64,000 nt of DNA from NCBI RefSeq assembly GCF_963528755.1, contig NZ_CAURXA010000003.1, positions 300,959 through 364,958 of the forward strand, in the 5' to 3' direction. The notes beneath the pieces were generated by a model. It searched no databases and was not told the DNA's origin. It worked only from the letters and a program-made list of their open reading frames with translations. Below, in pieces: positions 34,017 through 42,159 of the stretch (position 1 is its first letter; each line of letters begins with the position of its first letter). The translations under genes were made by a program, and so were the position numbers. Origin of the DNA: Selenomonas sp963528755. GTDB lineage: Bacteria > Bacillota > Negativicutes > Selenomonadales > Selenomonadaceae.

Positions 34017-35201
34017 CTATGCGATTTTCTTGCGCCTCCTGCGCCAAATCGTATAGAAGATGACGGCAAGGACGAGGACGGCAGGGCAGAGGAGGCCGTA
34101 GAGCGCCGCATAGCCGAAGCGGGCGGCGACGAGTCCCAAGGTCGCGGCAGCAAAGCCGACGCTGATGTCGAGCGCCCAGAAGTAGGTCGCCGTCGCAAGT
34201 CCCGCACGCTCGGGCGCGACGCTCGCAACAGCGAGCGTCTGCAAGGCGGGGCTTGCAGCGCCGAAGCCCGCGCCCAAAATCGCGGCGGAGGCGAGAAAGG
34301 CCGCGGGCGATCCGGCTGCGGCAAAGCACAAGAAGCCGAGGAAGAAGAGGAGAAGCCCCGGATAAACCGTATAGTCGGCGCCGCGCTGATCGAAGATGCG
34401 GCCGATGAAGGGGCGCGTCACGACGATGATGAGCGCAAATATGGCAAAGAAGGCGCTGACGTTCTCTTCCATGCCGAGCGTGCGCGCATAGAGCGGGATG
34501 AAGGTCAGGACGCCGCCGTAAGCGAAGAACATGAGTCCGCCAATGAGAGCCGCAGGAAGCGCCTGCCGCTCGACGAGGGAGAATCCCCAGCCTTTTTTCT
34601 CTTTTGGCACAACGATCTCATCGGGGAGCTTCCTGCGGTTTGCGAGCCAAAGCGTGAAAAGGGCGCTCGCCGCAAGGAAGACGAAGAGCGCCATCATACC
34701 GAAGGAGCGTATGATAAGGAGGCCTGTAAGAGGCCCGACGACCATCGCGAGATTCGTCGAGAGTGCGAAGTAGCCAATGCCCGTTCCCTTCTTCGCCGCA
34801 GGCAGGACGAGCGCCGCCAAGGTCGCCGCCGCCGTCGTGCCGAGCGCAAATTCGATGCCCTGCAGAAGGCGCAGCGTGTAGAGCGCCTCTTCCGTATGCG
34901 CGAAGCAGAAGGCGAGCATGATGGCGAAGAAGGCGAGCGTCGCGCCAAGGAGCAGCCTGCCCTTGTGCAGGCTGTCGATGAGCCGGCCGGCAAACGGGCG
35001 CGAGGAGACGGCGCCGATCTGGAAGAAGGTCATGGCAAGCCCCGCTTCCAGCTCGCCGCCCTTCATCTCGTTCATGATGTAGATGGGCAGTCCGACGATG
35101 AGGATGTACTGTGCCATGAGGTGAAAAAAATTCGTGGCGCTCATGCCGATGAATTCCGCCGTCCAGAGCTTGTCCACATTCCTTGCTTTTTCTTCGTTCA
35201 A
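34017..35201 (-). CDS. MFS transporter
   Basis: A 394-residue major-facilitator protein with twelve helices. Motif A-like loops are seen after helix 2 (SSRPFAGRLIDSLHKGRLLL) and in the second half (VTRPFIGRIFDQRGADYTVY), and the N-terminal half contains the usual Gly-rich helices. It resembles drug or metabolite efflux carriers of the YfcJ/arabinose-efflux type, but the substrate cannot be assigned. A TTG start at 35201 is the likely one. It stands alone downstream of a bidirectional terminator. Confidence 0.9.
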   Translation of the reverse strand: MNEEKARNVDKLWTAEFIGMSATNFFHLMAQYILIVGLPIYIMNEMKGGELEAGLAMTFFQIGAVSSRPFAGRLIDSLHKGRLLLGATLAFFAIMLAFCFAHTEEALYTLRLLQGIEFALGTTAAATLAALVLPAAKKGTGIGYFALSTNLAMVVGPLTGLLIIRSFGMMALFVFLAASALFTLWLANRRKLPDEIVVPKEKKGWGFSLVERQALPAALIGGLMFFAYGGVLTFIPLYARTLGMEENVSAFFAIFALIIVVTRPFIGRIFDQRGADYTVYPGLLLFFLGFLCFAAAGSPAAFLASAAILGAGFGAASPALQTLAVASVAPERAGLATATYFWALDISVGFAAATLGLVAARFGYAALYGLLCPAVLVLAVIFYTIWRRRRKKIA

Positions 35202-35282
35202 TGTCTTGCCTTCTTCATTGTTTCAAGATGTTTAGAAAACACGAATACACCCAGCAGCGCCGTCTGCCCAATGTACTTTTTC

Positions 35283-35525
35283 TTACAAATAGCTCCACGC
35301 GAGCACTATGAGCACGCCGGGGACGCCGAAGATTCCTGCAACGAGCGACGTAAAGATGTTGATCGTCACATGAAAGCCCAGAAGCTTGACGATGGAGAGC
35401 AGCACCGCACCGATAACGCTGTTGACGATGAATTTCATCAAAAGGCGCAAGGGCAGGGCGAGGAGCTTCGCTACGATGCAAAGAAGCAGAATGCTGACGG
35501 CGAGCGACGCGATGATTTCGAGCAT
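35283..35525 (-). CDS. bofA: BofA-like membrane protein
   Basis: An 80-residue protein with two or three hydrophobic helices and the family-like KFIVNSVIGAVLLSIVKLLG and GIFGVPGVLIVLAWSYL segments near the C-terminus. BofA holds the SpoIVFB protease inactive during sporulation in Bacillus, and the gene sits directly after recR there too. Here it starts 2 bases after recR ends, in the same order. The start at 35525 has AAAGGA upstream. Since the presumed host does not form typical endospores, this may be a relic or a protein with another membrane role. Confidence 0.8.
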   Translation of the reverse strand: MLEIIASLAVSILLLCIVAKLLALPLRLLMKFIVNSVIGAVLLSIVKLLGFHVTINIFTSLVAGIFGVPGVLIVLAWSYL

Positions 35526-35526
35526 A

Positions 35527-36132
35527 TTAGATTTCCTTTCTGTTTTCGAGCGCTTTGGCAAGCGTGACTTCGTCAGCGTATTCGAGATCGCCGCCGATGG
35601 GCAGGCCGTGCGCGATGCGCGTGACCTTGAGCCCTGCGGGCTTCAAGAGCCGCGCGAGGTACATCGCCGTAGCCTCGCCCTCGACCGTGGGATTCGTCGC
35701 CATGATGATCTCCTGCACCTCAGCGCCCGCCTCTCCTTCCAGCCGATGCAGAAGCTCCTTCACGCGAAGGTTCTCAGGGCCTACGCCCGAGAGCGGCGAA
35801 AGCGAGCCGTGCAGCACATGGTAAAGACCCTTGTAGTCCTTCATGCGCTCGACGGCGGCGACATCCTGCGGCTGCTCGACGACGCAGATCTTCGAGCGGT
35901 CGCGCTTTTCCGACGCGCAGATCGCGCATGGATCTTGGTCTGAGAGGTTGCAGCAGACGCTGCAAAAGCCGATCTTCTCCCGCGCTTCGACGATCGCCTC
36001 AGCGAGCGCCCGCGCCTTCGCTGCATCCATGTCGAGGACGTGATAAGCAAGACGCACTGCCGTCTTGGAGCCAATGCCCGGCAGTGCGCGAAAGTGTTCA
36101 ATGAGTTTTGCCAGCGGTGCGATGTACTGCAT
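35527..36132 (-). CDS. recR: Recombination protein RecR
   Basis: A 201-residue RecR, full length. It has the N-terminal helix-hairpin-helix (HFRALPGIGSKTAVRLAYHV), the four-cysteine zinc finger (CSVCCNLSDQDPCAIC) and the Toprim domain (KICVVEQPQDVAAVERMKDY, NPTVEGEATAMYLARLL). RecR acts with RecO and RecF in loading RecA at gaps. It is part of the dnaX-ybaB-recR-bofA operon, an arrangement shared by many Firmicutes. It ends next to bofA and begins 1 base after ybaB ends. Confidence 0.97.
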   Translation of the reverse strand: MQYIAPLAKLIEHFRALPGIGSKTAVRLAYHVLDMDAAKARALAEAIVEAREKIGFCSVCCNLSDQDPCAICASEKRDRSKICVVEQPQDVAAVERMKDYKGLYHVLHGSLSPLSGVGPENLRVKELLHRLEGEAGAEVQEIIMATNPTVEGEATAMYLARLLKPAGLKVTRIAHGLPIGGDLEYADEVTLAKALENRKEI

Positions 36133-36133
36133 C

Positions 36134-36469
36134 TCAGAACATGCCCGGAGGAAGGCCGAGACCGCCCGTGAGCTTGCCCATCTCGCCCGCCATCATGTCG
36201 TCGACCTTCTTGACCGACTCGTTGAAGGCGGCCGAGAGGAGATCCTGCAGCATCTCGACATCCTCGGGATCGACGGCGGCGGGATCGATATGAAGCGACT
36301 GCACTTCCTTCTCGCCGTTCATGACGATCTTGACGGCGCCGCCGCCCGCCGACACCTCGACGGTCTTTTTCTTCAGCTCCTCCTGCATCTTCTTCATGTC
36401 ATTTTGAAGCTTCTGCACCTTCTTCATCATGCCCTGCATATTACCCATGTTTCCCATTCCACCAAACAT
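36134..36469 (-). CDS. ybaB: YbaB/EbfC nucleoid-associated protein
   Basis: A 111-residue DNA-binding protein. A Met/Gly-rich N-terminus (MFGGMGNMGNMQGMMKKVQK) leads to a long helix and the core VEVSAGGGAVKIVMNGEKEV and LHIDPAAVDPEDVEMLQDLL. It forms dimers that bind DNA without strict sequence choice. Placed between dnaX and recR as in most Firmicutes. Its length and motifs are standard. Confidence 0.95.
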   Translation of the reverse strand: MFGGMGNMGNMQGMMKKVQKLQNDMKKMQEELKKKTVEVSAGGGAVKIVMNGEKEVQSLHIDPAAVDPEDVEMLQDLLSAAFNESVKKVDDMMAGEMGKLTGGLGLPPGMF

Positions 36470-36543
36470 TGCGTTTCTCCTTTCAAAAGCAGGCGCTTCG
36501 CCTGCGCTTTTCCTTCGATTATAGCCGCAAAGCGGCTCTTAGG

Positions 36544-38538
36544 TCAACTGTTTTCCTCCGGCGGTGGTGCGTCGTCATCATCTGGTAGCGGCACATCATC
36601 TGGCACTGGCGCATCATCGGGCAGCGAAATGTCATCTGGCACCGGCGCGTCATCGAGTGGCGGCGCGTCCTTGCCTTCTGCCGTCTCGGCCACGGACTTG
36701 GCGACTGCCTTGCCGCTCGCGGCGAGGGCGGCGATGCGCTGCTCTTCGGGCAGGTCGACGAGATGTCCGCCGAGGAGCGAAACGGCATTTTGCAGACGAC
36801 TTCGCTCTTCGGGCGAAAGCTCATTCTCGTCGATCTCCAGCGGCTTCGGCGAAAGCCCTCGCGGCTCGATCTCATCGAGCGCCGCCAACGGCGGCTTTTT
36901 CTTCGGCGCAGGAGGCGGTGCGGCAGGCGGTGCAGCCTGCGCTTCGCACGAGATTGCAAGCGGTGTACCTGCGATCTCGGCGAGCAATTCTTCGACGATC
37001 TTTCGGTAGTCGTCGCGCATTGTGCGCCGTGCGAGCAGGGGACTTGAAAAATGCAGGCGAAACGTGCCCGCGCCGCTTCCGACGAAAGAGGCGCCCTTGA
37101 GGCACGCGAGAACGGAGATGCGCTGCTTCTCCTGCAGGCGGGAGAGAAGTTCGGCGTAAATCTTCTCTCCCTCAGGATTCGGCACAGCCTGTGCGGCAGG
37201 AGCAGAAGAGGCAAGCGGTGCGCTATCATGTGCCGGCATGCCGGAAGAAGCCAATTCGTTCGTGTGACTTGCCGCCCGTCTTCTCGCAGTCGGAAGAGGA
37301 GATGCTGCAGGCGCGGCTGCTCTCGCAGGCTGTGCCGAAAGCTGCGCCTTGAGGGCGGCAAGCTCCGCCTCAAGGCGGGCGATGCGCGCCGCTTCGGCGG
37401 AGGAGGACGCTGCGGGGTGGGTTGGCACTGGTGCACCTTCTGCACTATCTTCCACATTCTCACGGCAGAGCGAAAGCAGCGCGACCTCAAGCGTGATGCG
37501 CGGCTGCGGCGTCCAGCGAAGCTCCGCCATCGCCTCGTGCAGACGCGCGATCATCGCCATGATCTGCGCCTGCGTGAAAAGCGCCTTCTGCTCTTCGAGC
37601 GCAGCTCCAGTGTCATCCGCGAGATTGAGCGCCGCAATAGCGCCCGCCGCCTCGTAGATCATGAGGCTTCGCAGATGAAGCGTCAATTCCGCCAAGAGCT
37701 GCATCGGATCTTTGCCGAGCGCGAGAAGCTCCGCGATCGTTTCCAAGACTTCGCCCTTCGCACGCTCGCCGATCGCCTTCGTCAGGCGATAGATCGGCTC
37801 ATGTCCGATGAGACCGAGGTTCTCCTCGACGCATGCCGCCGTCAATGTATCGCCGTCCAAGCTCGCGCACTGGTCAAGCAGGGACAGCGCGTCCCTCATG
37901 CCGCCGTCCGCCTGCCGCGCGATGAGGCGAAGCGCCTCCTTCTCGCACGGGATCTTCATCTCCTGTGCCACATAGACGAGCCTCGCTTCGATCTCCTCGA
38001 CCGTGATGCGCCGAAAGTCGAAGCGCTGGCAGCGCGACTGGATCGTTGCCGGCACCTTGTGCGGCTCTGTTGTCGCGAGGATGAAGACGACATGGGCGGG
38101 CGGCTCTTCGAGCGTTTTGAGGAGCGCGTTGAATGCCTCCGTCGTCAGCATGTGCACCTCGTCGATGATGTAGACCTTGTAGCGCCCTTCGGCGGGCGTG
38201 AACTTCACCTTCTCGCGCAAGTCCCGCATCTCGTCGATGCCGCGGTTCGACGCCGCATCGATCTCAAAGACGTCGAGCGCCGTGCCGTCGGCGATCTTCA
38301 TGCAACTTTTGCAGACGCCACAAGGCTCGGGCGTCGGCCCCTTCTCACAGTTCAGCGACTTCGCGAGAATCTTCGCCGTGCTCGTCTTGCCCGTGCCGCG
38401 CGGGCCGGAAAAGAGGTAGGCATGGGCGATGCGTCCTGCGGAAATCGCATGGGAAAGCGTCCTCGATACGGCCGTCTGACCCACGAGATCCTTGAAGCTC
38501 CCCGGCCGCCATTGGCGGTAGAGCGCGATGTAAGCCAT
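36544..38538 (-). CDS. dnaX: DNA polymerase III subunit gamma/tau
   Basis: A 664-residue clamp-loader ATPase. The AAA+ domain has LYRQWRPGSFKDLVGQ, Walker A (GPRGTGKTSTAKILA), the zinc module CEKGPTPEPCGVCKSC, Walker B (VYIIDEVHML) and sensor-1 (VVFILATTEPHKVP). The tau part ends in an unusual acidic Pro/Asp repeat tail (about the last 40 residues) made of PDD units. The start at 38538 has GGGAGG upstream; an earlier in-frame ATG at 38676 would lie in the SRP RNA gene and is rejected. First gene of the recombination/replication operon. Confidence 0.96.
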   Translation of the reverse strand: MAYIALYRQWRPGSFKDLVGQTAVSRTLSHAISAGRIAHAYLFSGPRGTGKTSTAKILAKSLNCEKGPTPEPCGVCKSCMKIADGTALDVFEIDAASNRGIDEMRDLREKVKFTPAEGRYKVYIIDEVHMLTTEAFNALLKTLEEPPAHVVFILATTEPHKVPATIQSRCQRFDFRRITVEEIEARLVYVAQEMKIPCEKEALRLIARQADGGMRDALSLLDQCASLDGDTLTAACVEENLGLIGHEPIYRLTKAIGERAKGEVLETIAELLALGKDPMQLLAELTLHLRSLMIYEAAGAIAALNLADDTGAALEEQKALFTQAQIMAMIARLHEAMAELRWTPQPRITLEVALLSLCRENVEDSAEGAPVPTHPAASSSAEAARIARLEAELAALKAQLSAQPARAAAPAASPLPTARRRAASHTNELASSGMPAHDSAPLASSAPAAQAVPNPEGEKIYAELLSRLQEKQRISVLACLKGASFVGSGAGTFRLHFSSPLLARRTMRDDYRKIVEELLAEIAGTPLAISCEAQAAPPAAPPPAPKKKPPLAALDEIEPRGLSPKPLEIDENELSPEERSRLQNAVSLLGGHLVDLPEEQRIAALAASGKAVAKSVAETAEGKDAPPLDDAPVPDDISLPDDAPVPDDVPLPDDDDAPPPEENS

Positions 38539-38582
38539 ATCTTCCCTCCCTGAACGCATAAAAAATTGCAGACGAATCCATA

Positions 38583-38623
38583 GAAAAAAGCTGCCGCACC
38601 AAGCCGAAACTCCGTACAGCAGC
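38583..38623 (-). terminator. Terminator of the SRP RNA gene
   Basis: On the minus strand GCTGCTG pairs with CGGCAGC around a loop of about 20 bases and is followed by six T residues at 38583-38588. It lies directly after the SRP RNA and before dnaX. Confidence 0.7.
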
Positions 38624-38639
38624 AAATACTCCTTTTCCA

Positions 38640-38763
38640 CTTCGGGGCGCGACTCCCAGGCGCCCTCGCGGCACATGAAGCGATTCGCTTACCGCTGCTT
38701 CCTTCCGGACCTGACGGGGTTCACGAGACTCCATTGCGCAAGACCAAGGCGCCGCGCTCCGAA
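38640..38763 (-). ncRNA. ffs: Signal recognition particle RNA (small bacterial 4.5S type)
   Basis: The minus strand carries the universal SRP RNA core CAGGTCCGGAAGGAAGCAGC (38695-38714), with a GGAA apical loop and the asymmetric internal loop where Ffh binds. The ends can pair over about 10 bases (TTCGGAGCGC at 38754-38763 with GCGCCCCGAA at 38641-38650). Length is about 120 bases, so this is the short form without an Alu domain. The position just upstream of dnaX is common in Firmicutes. Exact ends are estimated from the pairing. Confidence 0.93.
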
Positions 38764-38870
38764 CTGGAAAAGGCTTCTCAAAAGAGCAGCATAGAAAACG
38801 CCTATTGCGTTCTTTGATTGTAGCATAGACAGGCAGAAGCCGTCAACCGCTGTTCATATCCGATTGTGCC

Positions 38871-39083
38871 TGCGCCCTTTGGGCTTGACCTCTTGGGGTT
38901 TCGTGGTAAACTTTCAGGACATATGTTCAGCCGCCACGCATAGCGGCATGAATTGCTTTTTCGCCTATTGCCTGCGATAGCGTCATCCAAGAGACATGCT
39001 GTACATATGTCCTGACGCCTTACAGAAACCTAACCAATCGGTCTGCGCCCTTTGGGCTTGACCTCTTGGGGTTTCGTGGTAAA
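38871..39083 (+). repeat. Structured dispersed repeat, order R-P-L-R
   Basis: Two identical 40-base R units (38871-38910 and 39044-39083; each includes TTTGGGCTTGACCTCTTGGG) flank a palindromic P unit whose arms AGGACATATGTTCAGC (38916-38931) and GCTGTACATATGTCCT (38998-39013) match at 15 of 16 positions, followed by a 30-base L unit with CCTTACAGAAACCTAACCAA. L plus R can fold: GAAACC with GGTTTC, GGTC with GACC and GCCC-AAA-GGGC on the minus strand. A second full P-L-R copy lies at 53652-53826. Confidence 0.85.
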
Positions 39084-39085
39084 AT
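39058..39085 (+). promoter_or_regulatory. Promoter-like end of the repeat, reading into two small genes
   Basis: TTGACC (39058-39063), inside the R unit, and TAAAAT (39080-39085), at its edge, are spaced by 16 bases. The next start codon is at 39111 with AAAGGTGG before it, so a transcript would have a leader of about 20 bases. In the other copies the -10 position reads TAAACT or TAAGCA. Confidence 0.55.
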
Positions 39086-39110
39086 ATAGGTATAAAGGTG
39101 GCTGGTCAAA

Positions 39111-39260
39111 ATGAATAAAGCGGATTTTGATGAGATGGATCCGGAGACTCAGGAAATCCTCGACAGGCTCTCCCCTGCGCCCGAAAAGCTGCAGGAAGAG
39201 GGCTGGGATAGTCGTGCCCAACAACAGATGATGTTGGAAGAAAACGGACACAACGCATGA
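39111..39260 (+). CDS. Small acidic protein, first of a coupled pair
   Basis: A 49-residue acidic protein (MNKADFDEMDPETQEILDRL, ending LEENGHNA), predicted mostly helical. It has a good ribosome-binding site (AAAGGTGG) and its TGA overlaps the ATG of the next small gene (ATGA), which is strong evidence for real translation. No family is recognised. The pair sits directly after the repeat with the promoter-like end. Acidic plus basic small proteins in tandem could be an antitoxin-toxin pair or a small regulatory complex, but the sequence does not show more. Confidence 0.6.
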   Translation: MNKADFDEMDPETQEILDRLSPAPEKLQEEGWDSRAQQQMMLEENGHNA

Positions 39261-39415
39261 GTCTGACGGACGAGACGCGGCAAAAACTGCAAAAGCAGAT
39301 CGACGCCCTCAAGAAGCGCATGCTCTACGATGCGAACGATCTCGACTATGAGACGCATCTCTTTCTGGTTCGTACCCTGCAAAAGGTGCTTGACCAGGAA
39401 AAATGCAAACCTTGA
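39257..39415 (+). CDS. Small helical protein, second of a coupled pair
   Basis: A 52-residue protein (MSLTDETRQKLQKQIDALKK and on to QKVLDQEKCKP) predicted to be two helices with a slightly basic first half. It overlaps the upstream gene by 4 bases. No family is recognised. The heptad-like pattern in the first helix suggests that it forms a coiled coil, perhaps with the acidic partner. Confidence 0.6.
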   Translation: MSLTDETRQKLQKQIDALKKRMLYDANDLDYETHLFLVRTLQKVLDQEKCKP

Positions 39416-39506
39416 GGCTCTCTTGAAGTCTGACTTTTGCGGTTTTTGCTTATGCAAGGGATGCGCATTGATATTTCAGCGCTCCCCTAGAAAAGAAGAG
39501 AGAATC

Positions 39507-39830
39507 ATGAATTTTATTCCTTTCCGAAAAAAAATCATTGCTGCACTCATGATGGGAGCTTTTGCCGGCGGCATGGCTCCTATCTTTGTTGCGGGCGCAA
39601 ACACAGCATATATTTCCACTGACTCCGTCGCACACGCAGCGTCTTGCCCTACGCCGACGAAGCGCTATCAGGAGGCGGCGCGAGACGACAATGGGGACAA
39701 GGCGGTGGACGCGACAGAAAGCGTGAGCGACAACATTTTCAAGGCCGCTTGGAGAATCGCCCTGCTCGTCGCCGCCGTTTTCCTTGCACGAATCGGCTGG
39801 AAGCATTTCCACAAGAAGAAAAACGCATAG
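39507..39830 (+). CDS. Small exported protein with C-terminal membrane anchor
   Basis: A 107-residue protein. The start at 39507 opens a basic N-terminus and hydrophobic segment (FRKKIIAALMMGAFAGGMAP) like a signal peptide, followed by a polar middle (YQEAARDDNGDKAVDATESV) and a second helix near the C-terminus (RIALLVAAVFLARIGWKHFH) with a basic KKKNA end. It is probably held in the inner membrane with a short periplasmic loop. No family is recognised. It is followed 15 bases later by the SIS isomerase gene and may share its transcript. Confidence 0.65.
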   Translation: MNFIPFRKKIIAALMMGAFAGGMAPIFVAGANTAYISTDSVAHAASCPTPTKRYQEAARDDNGDKAVDATESVSDNIFKAAWRIALLVAAVFLARIGWKHFHKKKNA

Positions 39831-39845
39831 AGAAGGGGGATAAAT

Positions 39846-40505
39846 ATGGCCAAAGAAACGACACTCGCCAAGATCGACCATCTGATCGAGCGCTATCCTG
39901 TGCTCGCTCCCATGGAAGAGCCGCTGAAAGCCGCTGTAGAAACGATTATCAATTGCTACAAAAAAGGCGGCAAACTGCTCATCTGTGGCAACGGCGGCAG
40001 CGCAGCCGATGCCGAGCACATCACTGGAGAGCTGATGAAGGGCTTCCTTCTGCCGCGCCGCCTGGGCGAGGACAAGAGGCAAAAGCTCGTGGACGCCTGC
40101 CCCGAAGATGCAGCGTACCTCATCGAGAACCTGCAGGAAGCCCTGCCCGCTCTTTCCCTCGTCAACCAAATTGCCCTCGGCACGGCATTTGCCAACGATC
40201 AGGCGCCCGATCTCGTCTTCGCCCAGCAGGTATTCGGTCTTGGCAGGGAGGGCGACGTCCTTCTCGCCATCAGCACGTCGGGTAATTCGCAGAATGTTCT
40301 CTATGCTGCGCAGGTCGCACGCGCTTTCGGCATCTCCGTCATCTCTCTGACGGGCATGGGCGGCGGCAAACTGCGTGCTCTGACCGACATTCTCCTCGCC
40401 GTTCCCGACAAGGAAACATACCGCATACAGGAACTTCACCTGCCGATTTATCATGCTCTGTGCATAGCGGCTGAAGAAGAATTTTTTGGTACGAATGATA
40501 AATGA
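39846..40505 (+). CDS. SIS-domain phosphosugar isomerase (GmhA/DiaA-like)
   Basis: A 219-residue single-SIS-domain protein. Phosphosugar-binding motifs are LLICGNGGSAADAEHITGEL and VLLAISTSGNSQNVLYAAQ, and the late TYRIQELHLPIYHALCIAAE matches GmhA-type enzymes. The family includes sedoheptulose-7-phosphate isomerase (GmhA), which starts ADP-heptose synthesis for LPS, and the DnaA-binding protein DiaA. The presence of an outer membrane and a phosphohexomutase gene next to it make GmhA plausible. No heptose kinase or GmhB gene is nearby. Confidence 0.85.
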   Translation: MAKETTLAKIDHLIERYPVLAPMEEPLKAAVETIINCYKKGGKLLICGNGGSAADAEHITGELMKGFLLPRRLGEDKRQKLVDACPEDAAYLIENLQEALPALSLVNQIALGTAFANDQAPDLVFAQQVFGLGREGDVLLAISTSGNSQNVLYAAQVARAFGISVISLTGMGGGKLRALTDILLAVPDKETYRIQELHLPIYHALCIAAEEEFFGTNDK

Positions 40506-40537
40506 CAGAATAAAAAACGCAAATTATTCTAAAAATA

Positions 40538-40546
40538 TGGTATAAT
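40538..40546 (+). promoter_or_regulatory. Extended -10 promoter of the phosphohexomutase gene
   Basis: TGGTATAAT (TATAAT at 40541-40546) about 40 bases before the start at 40587. A clear -35 is not seen. Confidence 0.6.
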
Positions 40547-40586
40547 ATCCCCTGAAGAAAATGGATTGCACCATGGGGGGATTACC

Positions 40587-42098
40587 ATGATTGCGGAAAA
40601 ACAATGGATGAAATTGCAGAACGGCAGCGACGTGCGCGGCATTGCCGTATCCGGCGTCGCCGACGAGCCCGTCAATCTGACGGAAGAGGCCGCAGGCCGC
40701 ATCGCGAACGGCTTCGTAGATTTCCTTGAAGAGAAGATTGGCAGGAAAGCGCAGGACATGACGATCGCCGTCGGACATGACTCGCGCATTTCCGCTCCCT
40801 GCTTGAAGCGTGTCATACTCGCCGCTCTTCTTTCCCGTGGCGTCCGAGCGCTCGACTGCGGCCTTTCTTCCACGCCTGCGATGTTCATGTCCATCCTCTT
40901 CGATGAGACAAGGGCGGACGGCTCCATCATGATCACGGCGAGCCATCTGCCCTACAACCGAAACGGCATGAAGTTCTTCACAAAAAATGGCGGACTCGAA
41001 GCGAGTGACATCAAGCAGGTTCTTTCCTACGCCTCGAAGAATCCCTTGGTTCAAGGAGACGAAAAAGAAGCTGAGAAGTTTGACCTCATCTCCGTCTATG
41101 CCGACCATCTGCAGAAGAAGATTCGCGAGGGGCTTTCCGCTGCGCCCGAGGAGAAGCCTCTTGCCGGAATGCGCATCGCAGTCGACGCCGGCAACGGCAG
41201 CGGCGGCTTCTTTGCCACGAAGGTGCTCGCCCCGCTGGGAGCAGACACTACGGGAAGCCGCTACTTAGAGCCGGACGGCATGTTCCCGAACCATATTCCG
41301 AACCCCGAAAACCACGAAGCGATGGCCGCCATCAAGGAAGCCGTCCTCGAAAACCATGCCGATCTCGGCCTGATCTTTGATACCGATGTCGACCGCATGA
41401 GCGCCGTCCTGCCCACGGGCGAAGAAATCAACCGCAATGCGCTCATCGCCATGATGGCGGCCATCCTAGCGCCCGACTATCCAAAGTCGACGATCGTCAC
41501 GGACTCGATCACTTCCGACGAGCTGACCGACTTTTTGGAAAACGAACTCCACCTCCATCACCATCGCTTCAAGCGCGGCTACAAGAACGTCATCAACGAA
41601 TGCATGCGCCTCAATGAAGAAGGAACGGTATCACCGCTTGCCATCGAGACCTCGGGGCATGGCGCACTTTCCGAGAACTACTATCTCGACGACGGCGCGT
41701 ACCTCGCCGTGAAACTCCTCATCGCAGCAGCCAAAGCGAAGAGGGAAGGGCGCACGCTTCACTCGCTCATTGAAAAGCTCGCACACCCGTTGGAAGCGCG
41801 CGAATATCGCTTGAAGATCATAGGAGTCGAAGATGCCCGCAGCTATGCGGCGGATGTGCTTGAGGCCGTCACACAACGTGCCAAGGAGAACGGCATCAAG
41901 ATGGCCGAACCATCCTACGAAGGCGTGCGTCTCGTATTCCCCGACGGCTGGGCGCTCCTGCGCATGTCGCTGCACGACCCGAACATGCCGCTGAACATCG
42001 AGAGCCGAAAAAAGGGTGGCGTTCTCACCATCGCCGAGAAGGTCAGAAAACTGCTTGAAGGCTTTGATTCACTCGATTACAGTGCGTTTCAAAGATGA
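40587..42098 (+). CDS. Phosphomannomutase/phosphoglucomutase family protein
   Basis: A 503-residue alpha-D-phosphohexomutase. The active-site serine lies in MITASHLPYNRNGMKFF (the SAHxP equivalent, here TASHLPYN, around residue 117), the metal loop in LIFDTDVDRMSAV (DxDxDR type), and the sugar-binding loop in ETSGHGALSENYY. It converts sugar-6-phosphate and sugar-1-phosphate, feeding nucleotide-sugar synthesis; glucose or mannose specificity cannot be decided. The start at 40587 has GGGGGG upstream. The longer N-terminal lead (about 20 residues) resembles plant-type/large mutases. Confidence 0.9.
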   Translation: MIAEKQWMKLQNGSDVRGIAVSGVADEPVNLTEEAAGRIANGFVDFLEEKIGRKAQDMTIAVGHDSRISAPCLKRVILAALLSRGVRALDCGLSSTPAMFMSILFDETRADGSIMITASHLPYNRNGMKFFTKNGGLEASDIKQVLSYASKNPLVQGDEKEAEKFDLISVYADHLQKKIREGLSAAPEEKPLAGMRIAVDAGNGSGGFFATKVLAPLGADTTGSRYLEPDGMFPNHIPNPENHEAMAAIKEAVLENHADLGLIFDTDVDRMSAVLPTGEEINRNALIAMMAAILAPDYPKSTIVTDSITSDELTDFLENELHLHHHRFKRGYKNVINECMRLNEEGTVSPLAIETSGHGALSENYYLDDGAYLAVKLLIAAAKAKREGRTLHSLIEKLAHPLEAREYRLKIIGVEDARSYAADVLEAVTQRAKENGIKMAEPSYEGVRLVFPDGWALLRMSLHDPNMPLNIESRKKGGVLTIAEKVRKLLEGFDSLDYSAFQR

Positions 42099-42159
42099 TC
42101 GATACGAACCCATATCGGCTTCGCAATATAGGATGACAAGAGAGAAAGGCGGTACATCG

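Noticed and set aside
38539..38676. Upstream extension of DnaX by 46 residues
   Set aside because: The extra codons lie across the SRP RNA and its terminator, and the GGGAGG site fits the ATG at 38538.
38802..39251. Small minus-strand frames within the repeat (PQEVKPKGRRPIG type)
   Set aside because: The frames arise from the repeat sequence itself; no ribosome-binding site and different extensions at each copy.
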